Shown here: in pieces, positions 8,378 through 16,997 of the stretch
How the letters are laid out: each line of letters begins with the position of its first letter
Position numbering within the stretch: position 1 is the stretch's first letter
DNA from: DASPWW01 sp963756745
GTDB taxonomy: Bacteria > Actinomycetota > Thermoleophilia > Solirubrobacterales > 70-9
Direction: 5' to 3'
Assembly (NCBI GenBank): GCA_963756745.1
Contig: CAVWOU010000014.1
Location: 1-64,000 of the forward strand
Length of the DNA stretch: 64,000 bases
Made by a program: the position numbers and the translations under genes
The notes under the pieces: generated by a model
What the model saw: the letters and a program-made list of their open reading frames with translations, nothing else
The model's database searches: none
What the model was told of the DNA's origin: nothing

Positions 8378-8934
8378 CAGGCCGACCTCCGGCGTTCGCG
8401 GGCTTGCTCCTCCTCTTCGTCGCGAAGCTCTGCGAGCGCCGAGTCGCACCATTCGATGATGAACTCGCTCCATGCGACCCCGTAGCGGAGGACCATGTAC
8501 GGGAAGCGATCGGGCGCGGCTTTTGCCATCGGCTCGATCTCGCTGAGCTGCCGCAGGGTCTCCTCGTTGGCGGCGCGCTTCGCCTCGATTGCCTTCCTGG
8601 CCGCACCGGGCGACGCTCCGGCGAAGAACAGCTTCAGCAGCCCCTCATCGCGCAACTCGAACACCTCGGGCGGCTCGTCGAGCCAGCGACGAAGCTCGCG
8701 CCGGCCCTCGGCATTGAGTCGGTACACGGTTCGCTTACGGCCGCCCTGTGGGGTGGCCTTTCCTTCGATCAGACCGGCTTCGGCGAGCTTGCGCAGCTCG
8801 GGATAGATCTGGCCGTAGCTCGCGGTCCAGAAGAACCGCACCGAGCGGTCGACGATCGACTTGATCTCGTACCCGCTCTTCGGGCCCTTGCGAAGGAGAC
8901 CCAGGATCACGTAGGCGGTGTTGCTGAGCTTCAT
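8377..8934 (-). CDS. PadR family transcriptional regulator
   Basis: A 185-residue PadR regulator: N-terminal winged helix (residues 1-85) with YVILGLL, SGYEIK, SYGQIYPELRKLAEAGLIE and the wing KRTVYRLNAEGR, then an alpha-helical dimerisation domain rich in Arg and Glu. It directly precedes, and overlaps by one base, the MMPL exporter gene, so it probably represses its own operon until a ligand is bound. A perfect 7-bp inverted repeat overlaps its likely -10 box just upstream. Confidence 0.93.
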   Translation of the reverse strand: MKLSNTAYVILGLLRKGPKSGYEIKSIVDRSVRFFWTASYGQIYPELRKLAEAGLIEGKATPQGGRKRTVYRLNAEGRRELRRWLDEPPEVFELRDEGLLKLFFAGASPGAARKAIEAKRAANEETLRQLSEIEPMAKAAPDRFPYMVLRYGVAWSEFIIEWCDSALAELRDEEEEQARERRRSA

Positions 8935-8943
8935 ATAGCGCCG

Positions 8944-8963
8944 AATATATCACACCGATATAT
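8944..8963 (-). promoter_or_regulatory. padR-MMPL promoter with PadR operator
   Basis: ATATATC (8945-8951) and GATATAT (8957-8963) form a perfect inverted repeat with a 5-base spacer. On the minus strand TATATT (8949-8944) is a good -10 box 9 bases before the padR start, so a dimer bound here would block polymerase. This fits autoregulation by PadR. In this GC-rich genome the AT-rich block is itself notable. Confidence 0.65.
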
Positions 8964-9022
8964 CTTGAAGATGGATCTGTGCGCAACGTCACAGATCCGG
9001 GTCTATCGAATTGAGACCTGCC

Positions 9023-9547
9023 TCAGGGTCGGAACTCATCGGTCCGGCTCCACGGCCGCAACCGTGGGATCCAGCGCGGGACGTTGCGCTTGTACTCGAG
9101 GTACTCGTCCCCGAAGCGCTCGATCAGGCCACGCTCCTCGACGAGCGGTATATAGGTCGCGTTGACGGCGAAGAAGATCGCGCCCGCGACGAGGATCGAC
9201 ACCGAGCCGAGGACCAGCCCCTCCCCCAGCAGCACCGACAGCACGCCGGTGATCATCGGGTTCCGAACGTGCCGGTAGGGGCCCAGCACGACGAGCCGGC
9301 GCGTCGGGTCCCACGGCGCCAGCGTGCCCCTCCCGACCGCCGCGAACAATGAGACCGTGCGATAGAAGAGCCCGAGCCCGACGGTCACAAGAGCGGCCCC
9401 GGCCAGCACCACGAGGGCGTCGAGAGGGGCCGCGAGCCCGAACCCGATCACCGGGCCTCCCTCGGCGTAGATCAGCACCGCCGGCAGCAGGACCGTCATC
9501 GCACCCGGGAGCAGGACGATCGCCCGCAGCATCCGCCACCGACCCAT
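9023..9547 (-). CDS. isoprenylcysteine/phospholipid methyltransferase-like membrane protein
   Basis: About 174 residues with four to five transmembrane helices. The C-terminal half has GPYRHVRNPM and later EERGLIERFGDEYLEYKRNVPRWIPR, the signature of the ICMT/PEMT-type membrane methyltransferase superfamily (SAM-binding RHPxY and EE elements). The bacterial substrate is usually unknown. The start at ATG 9547 avoids running into the divergent aspartokinase gene; an upstream in-frame start would overlap it. The two genes share only about 20 bases of promoter region. Confidence 0.75.
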   Translation of the reverse strand: MGRWRMLRAIVLLPGAMTVLLPAVLIYAEGGPVIGFGLAAPLDALVVLAGAALVTVGLGLFYRTVSLFAAVGRGTLAPWDPTRRLVVLGPYRHVRNPMITGVLSVLLGEGLVLGSVSILVAGAIFFAVNATYIPLVEERGLIERFGDEYLEYKRNVPRWIPRLRPWSRTDEFRP

Positions 9548-9550
9548 CGC

Positions 9551-9556
9551 GATAAT
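9551..9556 (+). promoter_or_regulatory. candidate -10 box for aspartokinase
   Basis: GATAAT lies 11 bases before the aspartokinase ATG in an AT-rich patch between divergent genes. No ribosome site is obvious, so transcription may begin very near the start codon. Confidence 0.35.
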
Positions 9557-9567
9557 GATTAAGCCAA

Positions 9568-10857
9568 ATGGCACTCCCCGCACAAAACGAGCTCATAGTG
9601 ATGAAGTTCGGCGGCACCTCCGTCGCCGAGCCGGACGACATCAGGCGCGCCGCGAAGCGGATCGTCATGGCGCGGGAGAACGGGCACCGGGTGGTCGCAG
9701 TTCTGTCGGCGCGCGGCCGGCACACCGACGAGCTCGTGGCGATGGCGCGCGAGGTCTCGGGCCATCCGGAGCCGCGCGAGATGGACATGCTGCTGTCGGT
9801 CGGGGAGCGGATCTCCTGCTCGCTGTGCGCGATGGCGATCAACGACCTCGGCCATCACGCGATCTCGCTGACCGGATCGCAGGCCGGGATCGTCACCGAC
9901 TCGTCGCACACCAAGGCGCGGATCCTCGACGTCCGCGCGGACCGGATCCGCGAGAAGCTCGCCGAGGACCGGATCGTGCTCGTCGCCGGATTCCAGGGCG
10001 TGTCCGGCGACAGCCGCGACGTGACGACGCTCGGGCGCGGCGGCTCGGACACCACGGCCGTGGCGCTGGCCGCGGCGCTCGGCGGCGAGGTGTGCGAGAT
10101 CTACACCGACGTGCTGGGCGTGTTCAGCGCCGACCCCCGCATCGTCACCGACGCCCGCAAGCTGAACGTCGTCTCGTTCGAGGAGATGCTCGAGATGGCG
10201 GCGTCGGGCGCCAAGGTGCTTCAGCTGCGTGCGGTGGAGTACGCGCGCAACCACGGCGTGCGAATCCACTGCCGCAGCTCGTTCGAGGACGCCCCCGGTA
10301 CCCTCGTGCTCGCAGAGCACGAGACCATGGAACGACCGCTGGTGACAGCCGTGACCCACTCCGAGGAGGAGGCCCGCGTGACGATGACCGGCGTCCGCGA
10401 CGAGCCCGGCGTGGCGGGCACGATCTTCGGCACGCTCGCCGACGCCAACGTGAACGTGGACATGATCATCCAGAACGAGCCCGTGGAGGCAGAGCACGGC
10501 GCCGACCTCTCGTTCACGGTCGCGGGCGACGAGCTCGAGACAGCGGTCTCGGTGATCTCGCCGCTCGAGCTGGCGACCGGCGTCCAGACCGACGAGCGGA
10601 TCGGGAAGGTGTCGATCGTAGGAGCCGGGATGCGGAGCCATCCGGGCGTCGCCGCGAAGGTCTTCAAGGTGCTCGGCGACCAGGGCATCAACATCGAGAT
10701 GATCTCCACCTCCCCGATCAAGATCTCGTGCGTGGTCGCCGCGGACCAGGTCCCCGGTGCGGTCAAGGCGCTTCACGAGGCGTTCGAGCTCGGCGAGGAC
10801 GCCGTCCGGCGCGAGGAGCCGGCGGGGGAGGAGCACCGGCCGAGGGTGACCTCGTGA
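9568..10857 (+). CDS. lysC: aspartate kinase
   Basis: A 429-residue monofunctional aspartokinase, first step of the Lys/Thr/Met pathway. The amino-acid kinase domain starts with VMKFGGTSV (K13) and includes GFQGV, TTLGRGGSDTTA and YTDVLGVFSADPR. Two ACT domains (about 265-345 and 350-425) provide feedback control; residues such as MTGVRDEPGVAGTIF and VGAGMRSHPGVAAKVF mark them. The stop overlaps the GTG start of asd as GTGA, so the two genes form an operon. The length is normal for the actinobacterial alpha-type subunit. Confidence 0.95.
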   Translation: MALPAQNELIVMKFGGTSVAEPDDIRRAAKRIVMARENGHRVVAVLSARGRHTDELVAMAREVSGHPEPREMDMLLSVGERISCSLCAMAINDLGHHAISLTGSQAGIVTDSSHTKARILDVRADRIREKLAEDRIVLVAGFQGVSGDSRDVTTLGRGGSDTTAVALAAALGGEVCEIYTDVLGVFSADPRIVTDARKLNVVSFEEMLEMAASGAKVLQLRAVEYARNHGVRIHCRSSFEDAPGTLVLAEHETMERPLVTAVTHSEEEARVTMTGVRDEPGVAGTIFGTLADANVNVDMIIQNEPVEAEHGADLSFTVAGDELETAVSVISPLELATGVQTDERIGKVSIVGAGMRSHPGVAAKVFKVLGDQGINIEMISTSPIKISCVVAADQVPGAVKALHEAFELGEDAVRREEPAGEEHRPRVTS

Positions 10858-11909
10858 GCGCGAACGGTTATCGCGTAGGAGTCGTCGGCGCCACGGGCGC
10901 GGTCGGCTCGACGATCCTCGAGGTGCTCGCGGAGCGCGAGTTCCCGGCGCGCGAGGTCGTCCTGTTCGCATCCGAGCGCTCCGCCGGCAAGCGGGTCGAG
11001 TTCGACGGGCAAAGCCTCGAGATCCAGCCGCTCTCTCCGGACACGATCCAGGGTCTCGACATCGTGCTGTCCTCCGCCGGCGGCTCGGTGAGCGCCGAGT
11101 GGGCGCCCCGGTTCGCGGAGGCCGGCGCCGTTGTGGTCGACAACACGAGCTACTGGCGGATGCACGACGACGTCCCGCTAGTTGTCGCGGGCATCAACGA
11201 CGAGGCGGCGGACGCCCACAACGGGATCGTGGCGAACCCGAACTGCACCACGATGCAGATGGTCGTCGCCCTGAAGCCGATCTGGGACGAGGTTGGGATC
11301 GAGCGAATCGTCGTATCCACCTACCAGTCGGTGTCGGGCACGGGACGGCGCGCGATCGAGGAGCTGCGCACCCAGGCCCGCGCGATCCTCGACGGGGACC
11401 GCCCCGAGTCCGAGGTCTTCCCTCACCAGGTCGCGTTCAACGTCATCCCCCAGGTGGAGACGTTCTCGGACGGCGACGACTACACGACCGAGGAGCGCAA
11501 GGTGATGAACGAGACGCGGAAGATCCTCGGGACGGGCGAGGAGCTAGGGATCTCGGCGACGTGCGTCCGCGTCCCCGTGGTCACCGGACACTCCGAGTCC
11601 GTGAACGTCCAGACCCGCGACGAGTTGTCGCCGGACGCCTGCCGCGAGCTGCTCGCGCGCTCGGACGGGATCGTCGTGGTCGACGCGCCCGCCGACGGGA
11701 TCTATCCGCTGGCGATCGACGCGGAGGGGCGCGACGAGGTGCTCGTCGGGCGGATCCGGCGCGACACTTCCCACGAGCGCTGCCTCAACCTGTGGGTGGT
11801 GGGGGACAACCTGCGCAAGGGGGCGGCCACCAACGCCGTCCAGGTCGCCGAGCTGCTGCACCGCCGCGGTCAGGTTCGCGCCGCTCGCGAGCCCGTCCGG
11901 GTCGGCTGA
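10854..11909 (+). CDS. asd: aspartate-semialdehyde dehydrogenase
   Basis: A 351-residue enzyme that reduces aspartyl phosphate to the semialdehyde, the step after aspartokinase. The Rossmann motif GATGAVG (12-18) and the catalytic cysteine in ANPNCTTMQ (Cys131) are present, with a conserved VSGTGRRAIEEL segment and a C-terminal RCLNLWVVGDNLRKGAATNAVQ stretch for NADP/substrate binding. The GTG start overlaps the lysC stop. The following antiporter gene starts 18 bases downstream and may be co-transcribed. Confidence 0.95.
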   Translation: MSANGYRVGVVGATGAVGSTILEVLAEREFPAREVVLFASERSAGKRVEFDGQSLEIQPLSPDTIQGLDIVLSSAGGSVSAEWAPRFAEAGAVVVDNTSYWRMHDDVPLVVAGINDEAADAHNGIVANPNCTTMQMVVALKPIWDEVGIERIVVSTYQSVSGTGRRAIEELRTQARAILDGDRPESEVFPHQVAFNVIPQVETFSDGDDYTTEERKVMNETRKILGTGEELGISATCVRVPVVTGHSESVNVQTRDELSPDACRELLARSDGIVVVDAPADGIYPLAIDAEGRDEVLVGRIRRDTSHERCLNLWVVGDNLRKGAATNAVQVAELLHRRGQVRAAREPVRVG

Positions 11910-11927
11910 GGCCGGCCCCTTCTCGGC

Positions 11928-13130
11928 GTGGACATCGGGTTCGGCGATGCGCTGCTGATCGTAGGCCTGCTCCTGGCCGTGTCCGCGTCCCTGTCGGGTG
12001 TGATGCGGGGAACCGTGCTGTCGATCTCCGTGCTTGCGGTCGCGGTCGGGCTCGGGCTCGCTGCCACCGACGTGATCTCGGTGCACACCGGCGACCCCGG
12101 CGTCGTGGAGATGATCGAGCTGGCGTTGGTCCTGACCCTGTTCTCCGACGGGATGTTCGTCGAGCGCGAGCTGCTCGGCAGGCACTGGGGGCCGCCGGCG
12201 CGAGCGCTTGCCGTCGCGATGCCGATCACCATGGTCCTGCTGGCGCTTGGCGCGCACACGCTGTTCGCCGATCTCACCTGGGCGGAGGCGTTCCTGCTCG
12301 CGGCGGTGCTGTCGCCGACCGACCCCGTCGTCACGTCCGCGGTCGTAACCGCCCAGCGGGTGCCGGCCGTGGTCCGTCACACGCTCAACCTCGAGTCGGG
12401 GCTGAACGACGGCCTTGCGCTCCCCTTCGTGCTCTTCTTCCTCGTGCTCGCCTCGCCGGGTGGGGACGCGGGCTCGGAAGCGCTGGAGCTGCTCGGCGAA
12501 GCGGCGTTCGGCGTCGTCGTCGGAGTCGTGCTCGGCCTGATCGGCGGACGCCTCCACAACCGCCTCCCGGGCGGGGGGATCACCGCGCGCTACGAGGGGA
12601 TCTATGCGGTCGGGTTCGGGCTCGCCGCGTTCGGCCTCGCCGACGTCACATTCGGCAACGGGCTGATCGCCGCGTTCGTCGCCGGCATCGCCCTCGGCGC
12701 GACCGAGCACGAGGTCCCGGACAGCTTCGTCGACTTCGCCGAGAACGTGAGCTCGATCTTCGCGGTGATCACGTTTTTCCTCTTCGGGGCGCTGATCGTC
12801 GCCACCGGCTACGAGGGCCCGGTGTGGGCGTTGTTCGTCTTCATACCGTTAGCGCTCCTGGTGGCGCGCCCGGTGGCCGTGGTGGCGGCGCTCGCCGGTA
12901 CCAGGCTTCCCCGACCCCAGAAGCTGTTCATCGCGTGGTTCGGGCCCAAGGGCGTGGCCTCGATGCTGTTCGCCCTGTTCGTGCTCGACCGGAGCGTGGC
13001 GCACGGCTCGCTCGTGTTCGACGTCGCCGCCTTCGTGATCCTGTCGTCGATCGTCGCCCACGGCCTCACGGACACCGTCGGGGCACGCTGGATCGAACGC
13101 CGGATGGAGCAGCGAGCGAGGGAGGCCTAG
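11928..13130 (+). CDS. CPA1-family cation/proton antiporter
   Basis: A 400-residue membrane protein with about 12 hydrophobic segments. Motifs of CPA1 (NhaP-like) exchangers are clear: FSDG (72-75), SPTDPV (129-134) and ESGLNDGLA (156-164), where the Asn-Asp pair is the ion-binding site of electroneutral antiporters. There is no C-terminal regulatory domain. It probably exchanges Na+ or K+ for protons at the cytoplasmic membrane. The start is GTG. The stop lies inside a CCTAGG palindrome shared with the stop of the convergent gene on the other strand. Confidence 0.85.
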   Translation: MDIGFGDALLIVGLLLAVSASLSGVMRGTVLSISVLAVAVGLGLAATDVISVHTGDPGVVEMIELALVLTLFSDGMFVERELLGRHWGPPARALAVAMPITMVLLALGAHTLFADLTWAEAFLLAAVLSPTDPVVTSAVVTAQRVPAVVRHTLNLESGLNDGLALPFVLFFLVLASPGGDAGSEALELLGEAAFGVVVGVVLGLIGGRLHNRLPGGGITARYEGIYAVGFGLAAFGLADVTFGNGLIAAFVAGIALGATEHEVPDSFVDFAENVSSIFAVITFFLFGALIVATGYEGPVWALFVFIPLALLVARPVAVVAALAGTRLPRPQKLFIAWFGPKGVASMLFALFVLDRSVAHGSLVFDVAAFVILSSIVAHGLTDTVGARWIERRMEQRAREA

Positions 13131-14017
13131 GCCGCGACGGTCGAGAGCCGCTCCTCGACCCACTCGGTCGAGGCGATGTGCTTGCCCATCCCGAGCTGCT
13201 TCGGCGTGTAGCCCAGCGCGAGGCCGACGAGCTGGGGGAGATGGAGCACGGCCAGGCCGAGCTCGAGGCCGGTGATCTTCGCCGCCTCGGGCTGCTGCAT
13301 GTCGAGGTTCAGGTGGCACAGCGGGCACGGGGTGACGAGACAGTCGGCACCCGCGTCGAGCGCGTCCTCGATATGCGTGCCCGCCTGGCGAAGCGAGGTC
13401 TCGCGGTTCATCGTGATGATCGGGAACCCACAGCACTTGCGGGCCCCCGAGTACTCGACGACCTCGCCGCCGAGCGCCTCGATCACCTGCTCGAGGTAGA
13501 GGTCGCGCTCCGGCCGCTCGTCGTAGCCGAGGCGGTGCTTGGGCCGCAGCACGTAGCAGCCGTAGAACGGCCCGATGCGAAGCCCTTCCAGCGGGGCCTT
13601 GACTTGCTTGCGCAGCTCGTCGAGACCGTAGTCCTCGACCAGCAGCCAGAGGAAGTTCTTGTTCGTGACCCCTCGCTGGTAGGTGAGCCCCTCGGACGCG
13701 AGTGCCTCGTTGATGTGGGCGCGATACGCGGAGTCGGCGTCGAGGCGCTCCTGGCACTCCGACTGCGCCCCCTGGCAGGTCGAGCAGATGTTCATCATCG
13801 GCAGCCCGGTCTTCTGGGCAAGGGCGAACGTGCGCGCGTTGAGCGTGTCGACGAGCTCCTGGTTGTGCTCCGCGATCACGCCCGCGCCGCAGCAGTTCGC
13901 GCGGTCGAGCTCGACGAGCTCGATCCCGAGCCGCTCGGCGACGAGCGCCATCGACCCGTGGAGCTCAGGCGTGAACCCCCTCGAGACGCACCCCGGCCAG
14001 TAAGCGACCTTCATCAT
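13127..14017 (-). CDS. CCG-domain protein, succinate dehydrogenase anchor of the SdhE/HdrB type
   Basis: About 296 residues with two cysteine-rich CCG domains: NCCGAG then CSTCQGAQ, and KCCGFP then PCPLC, each preceded by an isolated Gly-Cys (PGC at residues 8-10, YGC in the second half). Such domains in HdrB and in the SdhE of archaeal-type succinate dehydrogenases bind a non-cubane Fe-S cluster and can dock the complex to the membrane. It lies last in sdhA-sdhB-this gene, and no SdhC/SdhD anchors are present. The start is ATG 14017, or GTG 14080, which overlaps sdhB and would make the palindromic element at 14019-14056 coding. Confidence 0.82.
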   Translation of the reverse strand: MMKVAYWPGCVSRGFTPELHGSMALVAERLGIELVELDRANCCGAGVIAEHNQELVDTLNARTFALAQKTGLPMMNICSTCQGAQSECQERLDADSAYRAHINEALASEGLTYQRGVTNKNFLWLLVEDYGLDELRKQVKAPLEGLRIGPFYGCYVLRPKHRLGYDERPERDLYLEQVIEALGGEVVEYSGARKCCGFPIITMNRETSLRQAGTHIEDALDAGADCLVTPCPLCHLNLDMQQPEAAKITGLELGLAVLHLPQLVGLALGYTPKQLGMGKHIASTEWVEERLSTVAA

Positions 14018-14018
14018 T

Positions 14019-14056
14019 CCCGCCGCCTCCTCCGCTCCGCGTCCGGGGGCGGCGGG
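14019..14056. repeat. palindromic element at the sdhB/CCG-gene junction
   Basis: CCCGCCGCC (14019-14027) pairs perfectly with GGCGGCGGG (14048-14056) around a core that on the minus strand reads GGACGCGGAGCGGAG. The central 30 bases differ at only one position from the element inside sdhB at 14924-14961, while the outer arm bases differ in both arms together (compensatory change). Confidence 0.65.
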
Positions 14057-14069
14057 GTTCGCGTTGCCA

Positions 14070-15246
14070 TCAGCGGTCACGTTCCTCGTCCGGCTCCGGC
14101 TCCACGGCCTCCTCCGGCGCCTGCTCGTCGGGCTCCTCGCCCCGGATGTAGAGGTTGAGCTCCTCGCGGTGCTCCTCCGCGTGCGCATAGATCTCCTTCA
14201 CGCTTTCCTGAGCGTCGGGGGGAAGCTTCGGGTGGACGCCGGGAATCAGCTTCGCGAGCGAGCGCATCTTGCCCGTCCTGATCCCGCGCAGCGCCGTTGG
14301 GAGGGAGCCGATGAGGCCCTTGATCGCGCCGCCGCTCGGCTTCAGCTTGCCCTTGACCCCCGGCGCGTAGGACTCCTGGAGCAGAAGCGACTCGTCGAGC
14401 GTGCCCTTGTCCTCGATGATCTTCGTGAACGCGGCCTCGTGGCGCCGCCCGTTGTTGACGTCGTCGATGCCGTACTCGTCGGCGGCGAGGCGGCGCAGAC
14501 GCATGATCTGGTCCATCGGCGCGACGCCCTTGGGGCACGCGTCGATGCAGCCGAAGCAGTGCGTGCAGTCGTAGATCCCGTGCGGGTCCTGGGCGAGGTC
14601 GTAGAGCCGCTCCTCGTGCTGGGCGTCCCTCGGGTCGCCGACGAACCGGTACGCCTTCGCCAGCGCCGCCGGTCCGATGAACTCCGGGGTCCGCCTCCAT
14701 CGAGAGGCACGCGGAGACGCAGGCGCCGCACTGGATGCAGGCCATCGACTGGGTGACGTCGATCATCGACTCAGGGGGGACGACGTATTCGCGCTCGGGT
14801 GGATCGCCCTCGGGAAGCAGCCATGGCGTCACGCGGCGGATCTTCGTCCAGTGGGTCGACTCCATGTCGGTGACGAGGTCCTTGATCACCGGCATGTTCC
14901 CCATCGGCTCGACCAAAATAGGTCGCACCGCCTCCTCCGCTTCGCGTCCGGGGGCGGTGCGGTTGCTGGCGGGTTTGTTCCTGCGGTTCGCGTACTCGTG
15001 CGCGTCCGAGAGCCTCGTCTTGCATGCGAGCGTGGATTCGCCGTTGACCTTCACCCCGCACGAGCCGCAGATCGCCGCCCGGCACGAGCAGCGCACGACC
15101 AGCGTCCCGTCCTGCCGGTCGCGGACCTGCAGCAGCCCGTCGAGCACGCTCAGCGTGGGGTCGAGGTCGACGTCGTAGCGCTGCCAGTACGGCCCGTCGC
15201 CGGACTCCGGCTGGTAGCGGCGGACCTGGAGGGTGAAATCGGCCAT
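14070..15246 (-). CDS. sdhB: succinate dehydrogenase iron-sulfur subunit, frameshifted
   Basis: Electron-transfer subunit of succinate dehydrogenase. The plant-type [2Fe-2S] site uses Cys55, 60, 63 and 75; the first Fe4S4/Fe3S4 motif is CIQCGACVSAC. Just after it, at about 14688-14692, a run of four C on the minus strand holds one base too many: the frame leaves MEADP and the expected EFIGPAALAKAYRFVGDPRD continues in the next frame, through CTHCFGCIDACPKG to the stop at 14070. The C-terminal 130 residues are longer than in the family. An in-frame palindromic element encodes about residues 96-108. Sequence error is as likely as real disruption. Confidence 0.88.
14924..14961. repeat. palindromic element inside sdhB
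   Basis: CGCACCGCC (14924-14932) pairs with GGCGGTGCG (14953-14961); the minus-strand core is GGACGCGAAGCGGAG. It is translated in frame as a short Ala/Glu/Arg stretch (TAPGREAEEAV) between the [2Fe-2S] domain and the Fe4S4 domain, in a linker where relatives should have no such insertion. Confidence 0.65.
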
Positions 15247-15261
15247 CGCGCTGGCGGGACC

Positions 15262-16956
15262 CTAGTAGGTCCGCTCCTCGGGCTCCCACTGGGTCATCGT
15301 CACCTCCGAGTAGGAGATCTCGGGCCCGGTCTCGTTCATCGCCAGGTCGATGTGCTTCAGCCACTCATCGTCGTTGCGCTCCGGGAAGTCGGTCCGGAAC
15401 TGTGCACCACGGCTCTCGGTGCGGTGAAGCGCGGCGACGCAGGTGGCCTCTGCGTTGTCGAGCAGGTAACCGAGCTCGATCGCGCCGAGCACGTCCTGGT
15501 TGAACACCGTGCTCCGGTCGTCGATGTACGCGCTACGGAAGTCCTCGGCGAGCGCCCTGACCCGGTCGAGCGCGACCTGGATCCCCTCCGCGTGGCGGAA
15601 CACCCCGAGGTGCTCGTTCATCGTGTCGCCGAGCTCCTGCTTCAGGGTCGAGATCCGCCGCCCCGATCCGCGCTCGCGGCCGACGAGCTCGCCGATGCGG
15701 CGCTCCTCGTCGGCGAGCGCCTTCCGCCACGGAACGGCGGCGTGCGGGTTGGCGCTCTTGGCCCGCTCGGCGGCATGCTCACCGGAGCGGCGCCCGAAGA
15801 TCAGCGTGTCGAGCAGCGAGTTGGCGCCGAGCCGGTTGCCGCCGTGCACCGACACGCATGCGACCTCGCCCGCCGCGTACAGGCCCGCGACGTTCGTGCG
15901 CCCCAGCACGTCGGTCTTCACGCCGCCCATCGTGTAGTGGTTGCCCGGCGTGATGTGGATCGGCTCGCGCGTGATGTCGACACCGGCGAAGTCGCGACCC
16001 ACGAGGACGATCTCGCGCAACGCCTCGTGGATCCGCTTGCGCGGCACGACGGTGATGTCGAGCGCGACGGTCCCGTCGGGGAACCCCCGGCCCTCGTTGA
16101 TCTCGGTCTGTTCGGCGCGCGACACGACGTCGCGCGAGGCGAGCTCCATCTTGTTCGGCGCGTAGCGCTCCATGAACCGCTCGCCCTGGGCGTTCAGCAG
16201 GTGCGCCCCCTCGCCGCGCGCGCCCTCGGTGATCAGGAAGCCCTTTCCGGCCAGCGTCGTCGGGTGGTACTGGATCATCTCCATGTCCATCAGCTCGGCG
16301 CCGACGCGGTAGGCAAGCGAGATGCCGTCGCCGGTGCAGATCAGCGCGTTGGTCGTCGGCCGGAACATCTGACCGTTGCCGCCGGTCGCGAGGATCGTCG
16401 ACTTGGCCGTGAACAGCTCCAGCGAGCCGTCGGCGACGTTGCGGATGATCGCCCCGACGCAGTTGCCGTCGGTGTCGAGGACCAGCCCGGTCGTGAACCA
16501 CTCCTCGTAGCGGTCGATCAGCTCCTCGTACTTCATCAGCTGCTCGTACAGCACGTGCATGATCGCCTGGCCGGTGATGTCGGCGACGTAGTACGTGCGG
16601 GCGGCGGACGCGCCGCCGAAGGCGCGCGTTCCGAGCTTGCCCTCGTCGTTGCGGTGGAACGTGACGCCGAGGTGCTCGAGGTGGAGGATCTCCTCGGGCG
16701 CCTCGCGGCACATGATCTCGATCGCGTCCTGGTCACCGAGGTAGTCGGAGCCCTTGACGGTGTCGAAGGCGTGGGACTCCCACGAGTCGTCGGGCTGGAG
16801 CGCGGCGTTGATCCCGCCCTGCGCCGCGTTCGAGTGCGAGCGCACCGGATGGACCTTGCTGATGATCCCCACCGAGACGCCTTCCTCGGCCGCGGCAAGC
16901 GCCGCCCGCTGGCCCGCGAGGCCCGCTCCGATTACCAGGACGTCGTGCTCGGGCAA
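15262..16956 (-). CDS. sdhA: succinate dehydrogenase/fumarate reductase flavoprotein subunit
   Basis: A 564-residue flavoprotein oxidising succinate to fumarate. FAD-binding GAGLAG (10-15), the covalent-FAD region RSHSNAAQGG with His41, a second FAD segment VHGGNRLGANSLLD, and active-site HPTTL and RxR-type residues are present. The C-terminal helical domain contains the usual ALHRTESRGAQFRTDFPERND. The start codon is TTG. It heads an operon with sdhB (15-base gap) and the CCG-domain gene. Confidence 0.95.
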   Translation of the reverse strand: MPEHDVLVIGAGLAGQRAALAAAEEGVSVGIISKVHPVRSHSNAAQGGINAALQPDDSWESHAFDTVKGSDYLGDQDAIEIMCREAPEEILHLEHLGVTFHRNDEGKLGTRAFGGASAARTYYVADITGQAIMHVLYEQLMKYEELIDRYEEWFTTGLVLDTDGNCVGAIIRNVADGSLELFTAKSTILATGGNGQMFRPTTNALICTGDGISLAYRVGAELMDMEMIQYHPTTLAGKGFLITEGARGEGAHLLNAQGERFMERYAPNKMELASRDVVSRAEQTEINEGRGFPDGTVALDITVVPRKRIHEALREIVLVGRDFAGVDITREPIHITPGNHYTMGGVKTDVLGRTNVAGLYAAGEVACVSVHGGNRLGANSLLDTLIFGRRSGEHAAERAKSANPHAAVPWRKALADEERRIGELVGRERGSGRRISTLKQELGDTMNEHLGVFRHAEGIQVALDRVRALAEDFRSAYIDDRSTVFNQDVLGAIELGYLLDNAEATCVAALHRTESRGAQFRTDFPERNDDEWLKHIDLAMNETGPEISYSEVTMTQWEPEERTY

Positions 16957-16997
16957 AGCCGGGTGATCCTATCCCGAACGTCCGCCGCCGCTGGGCA

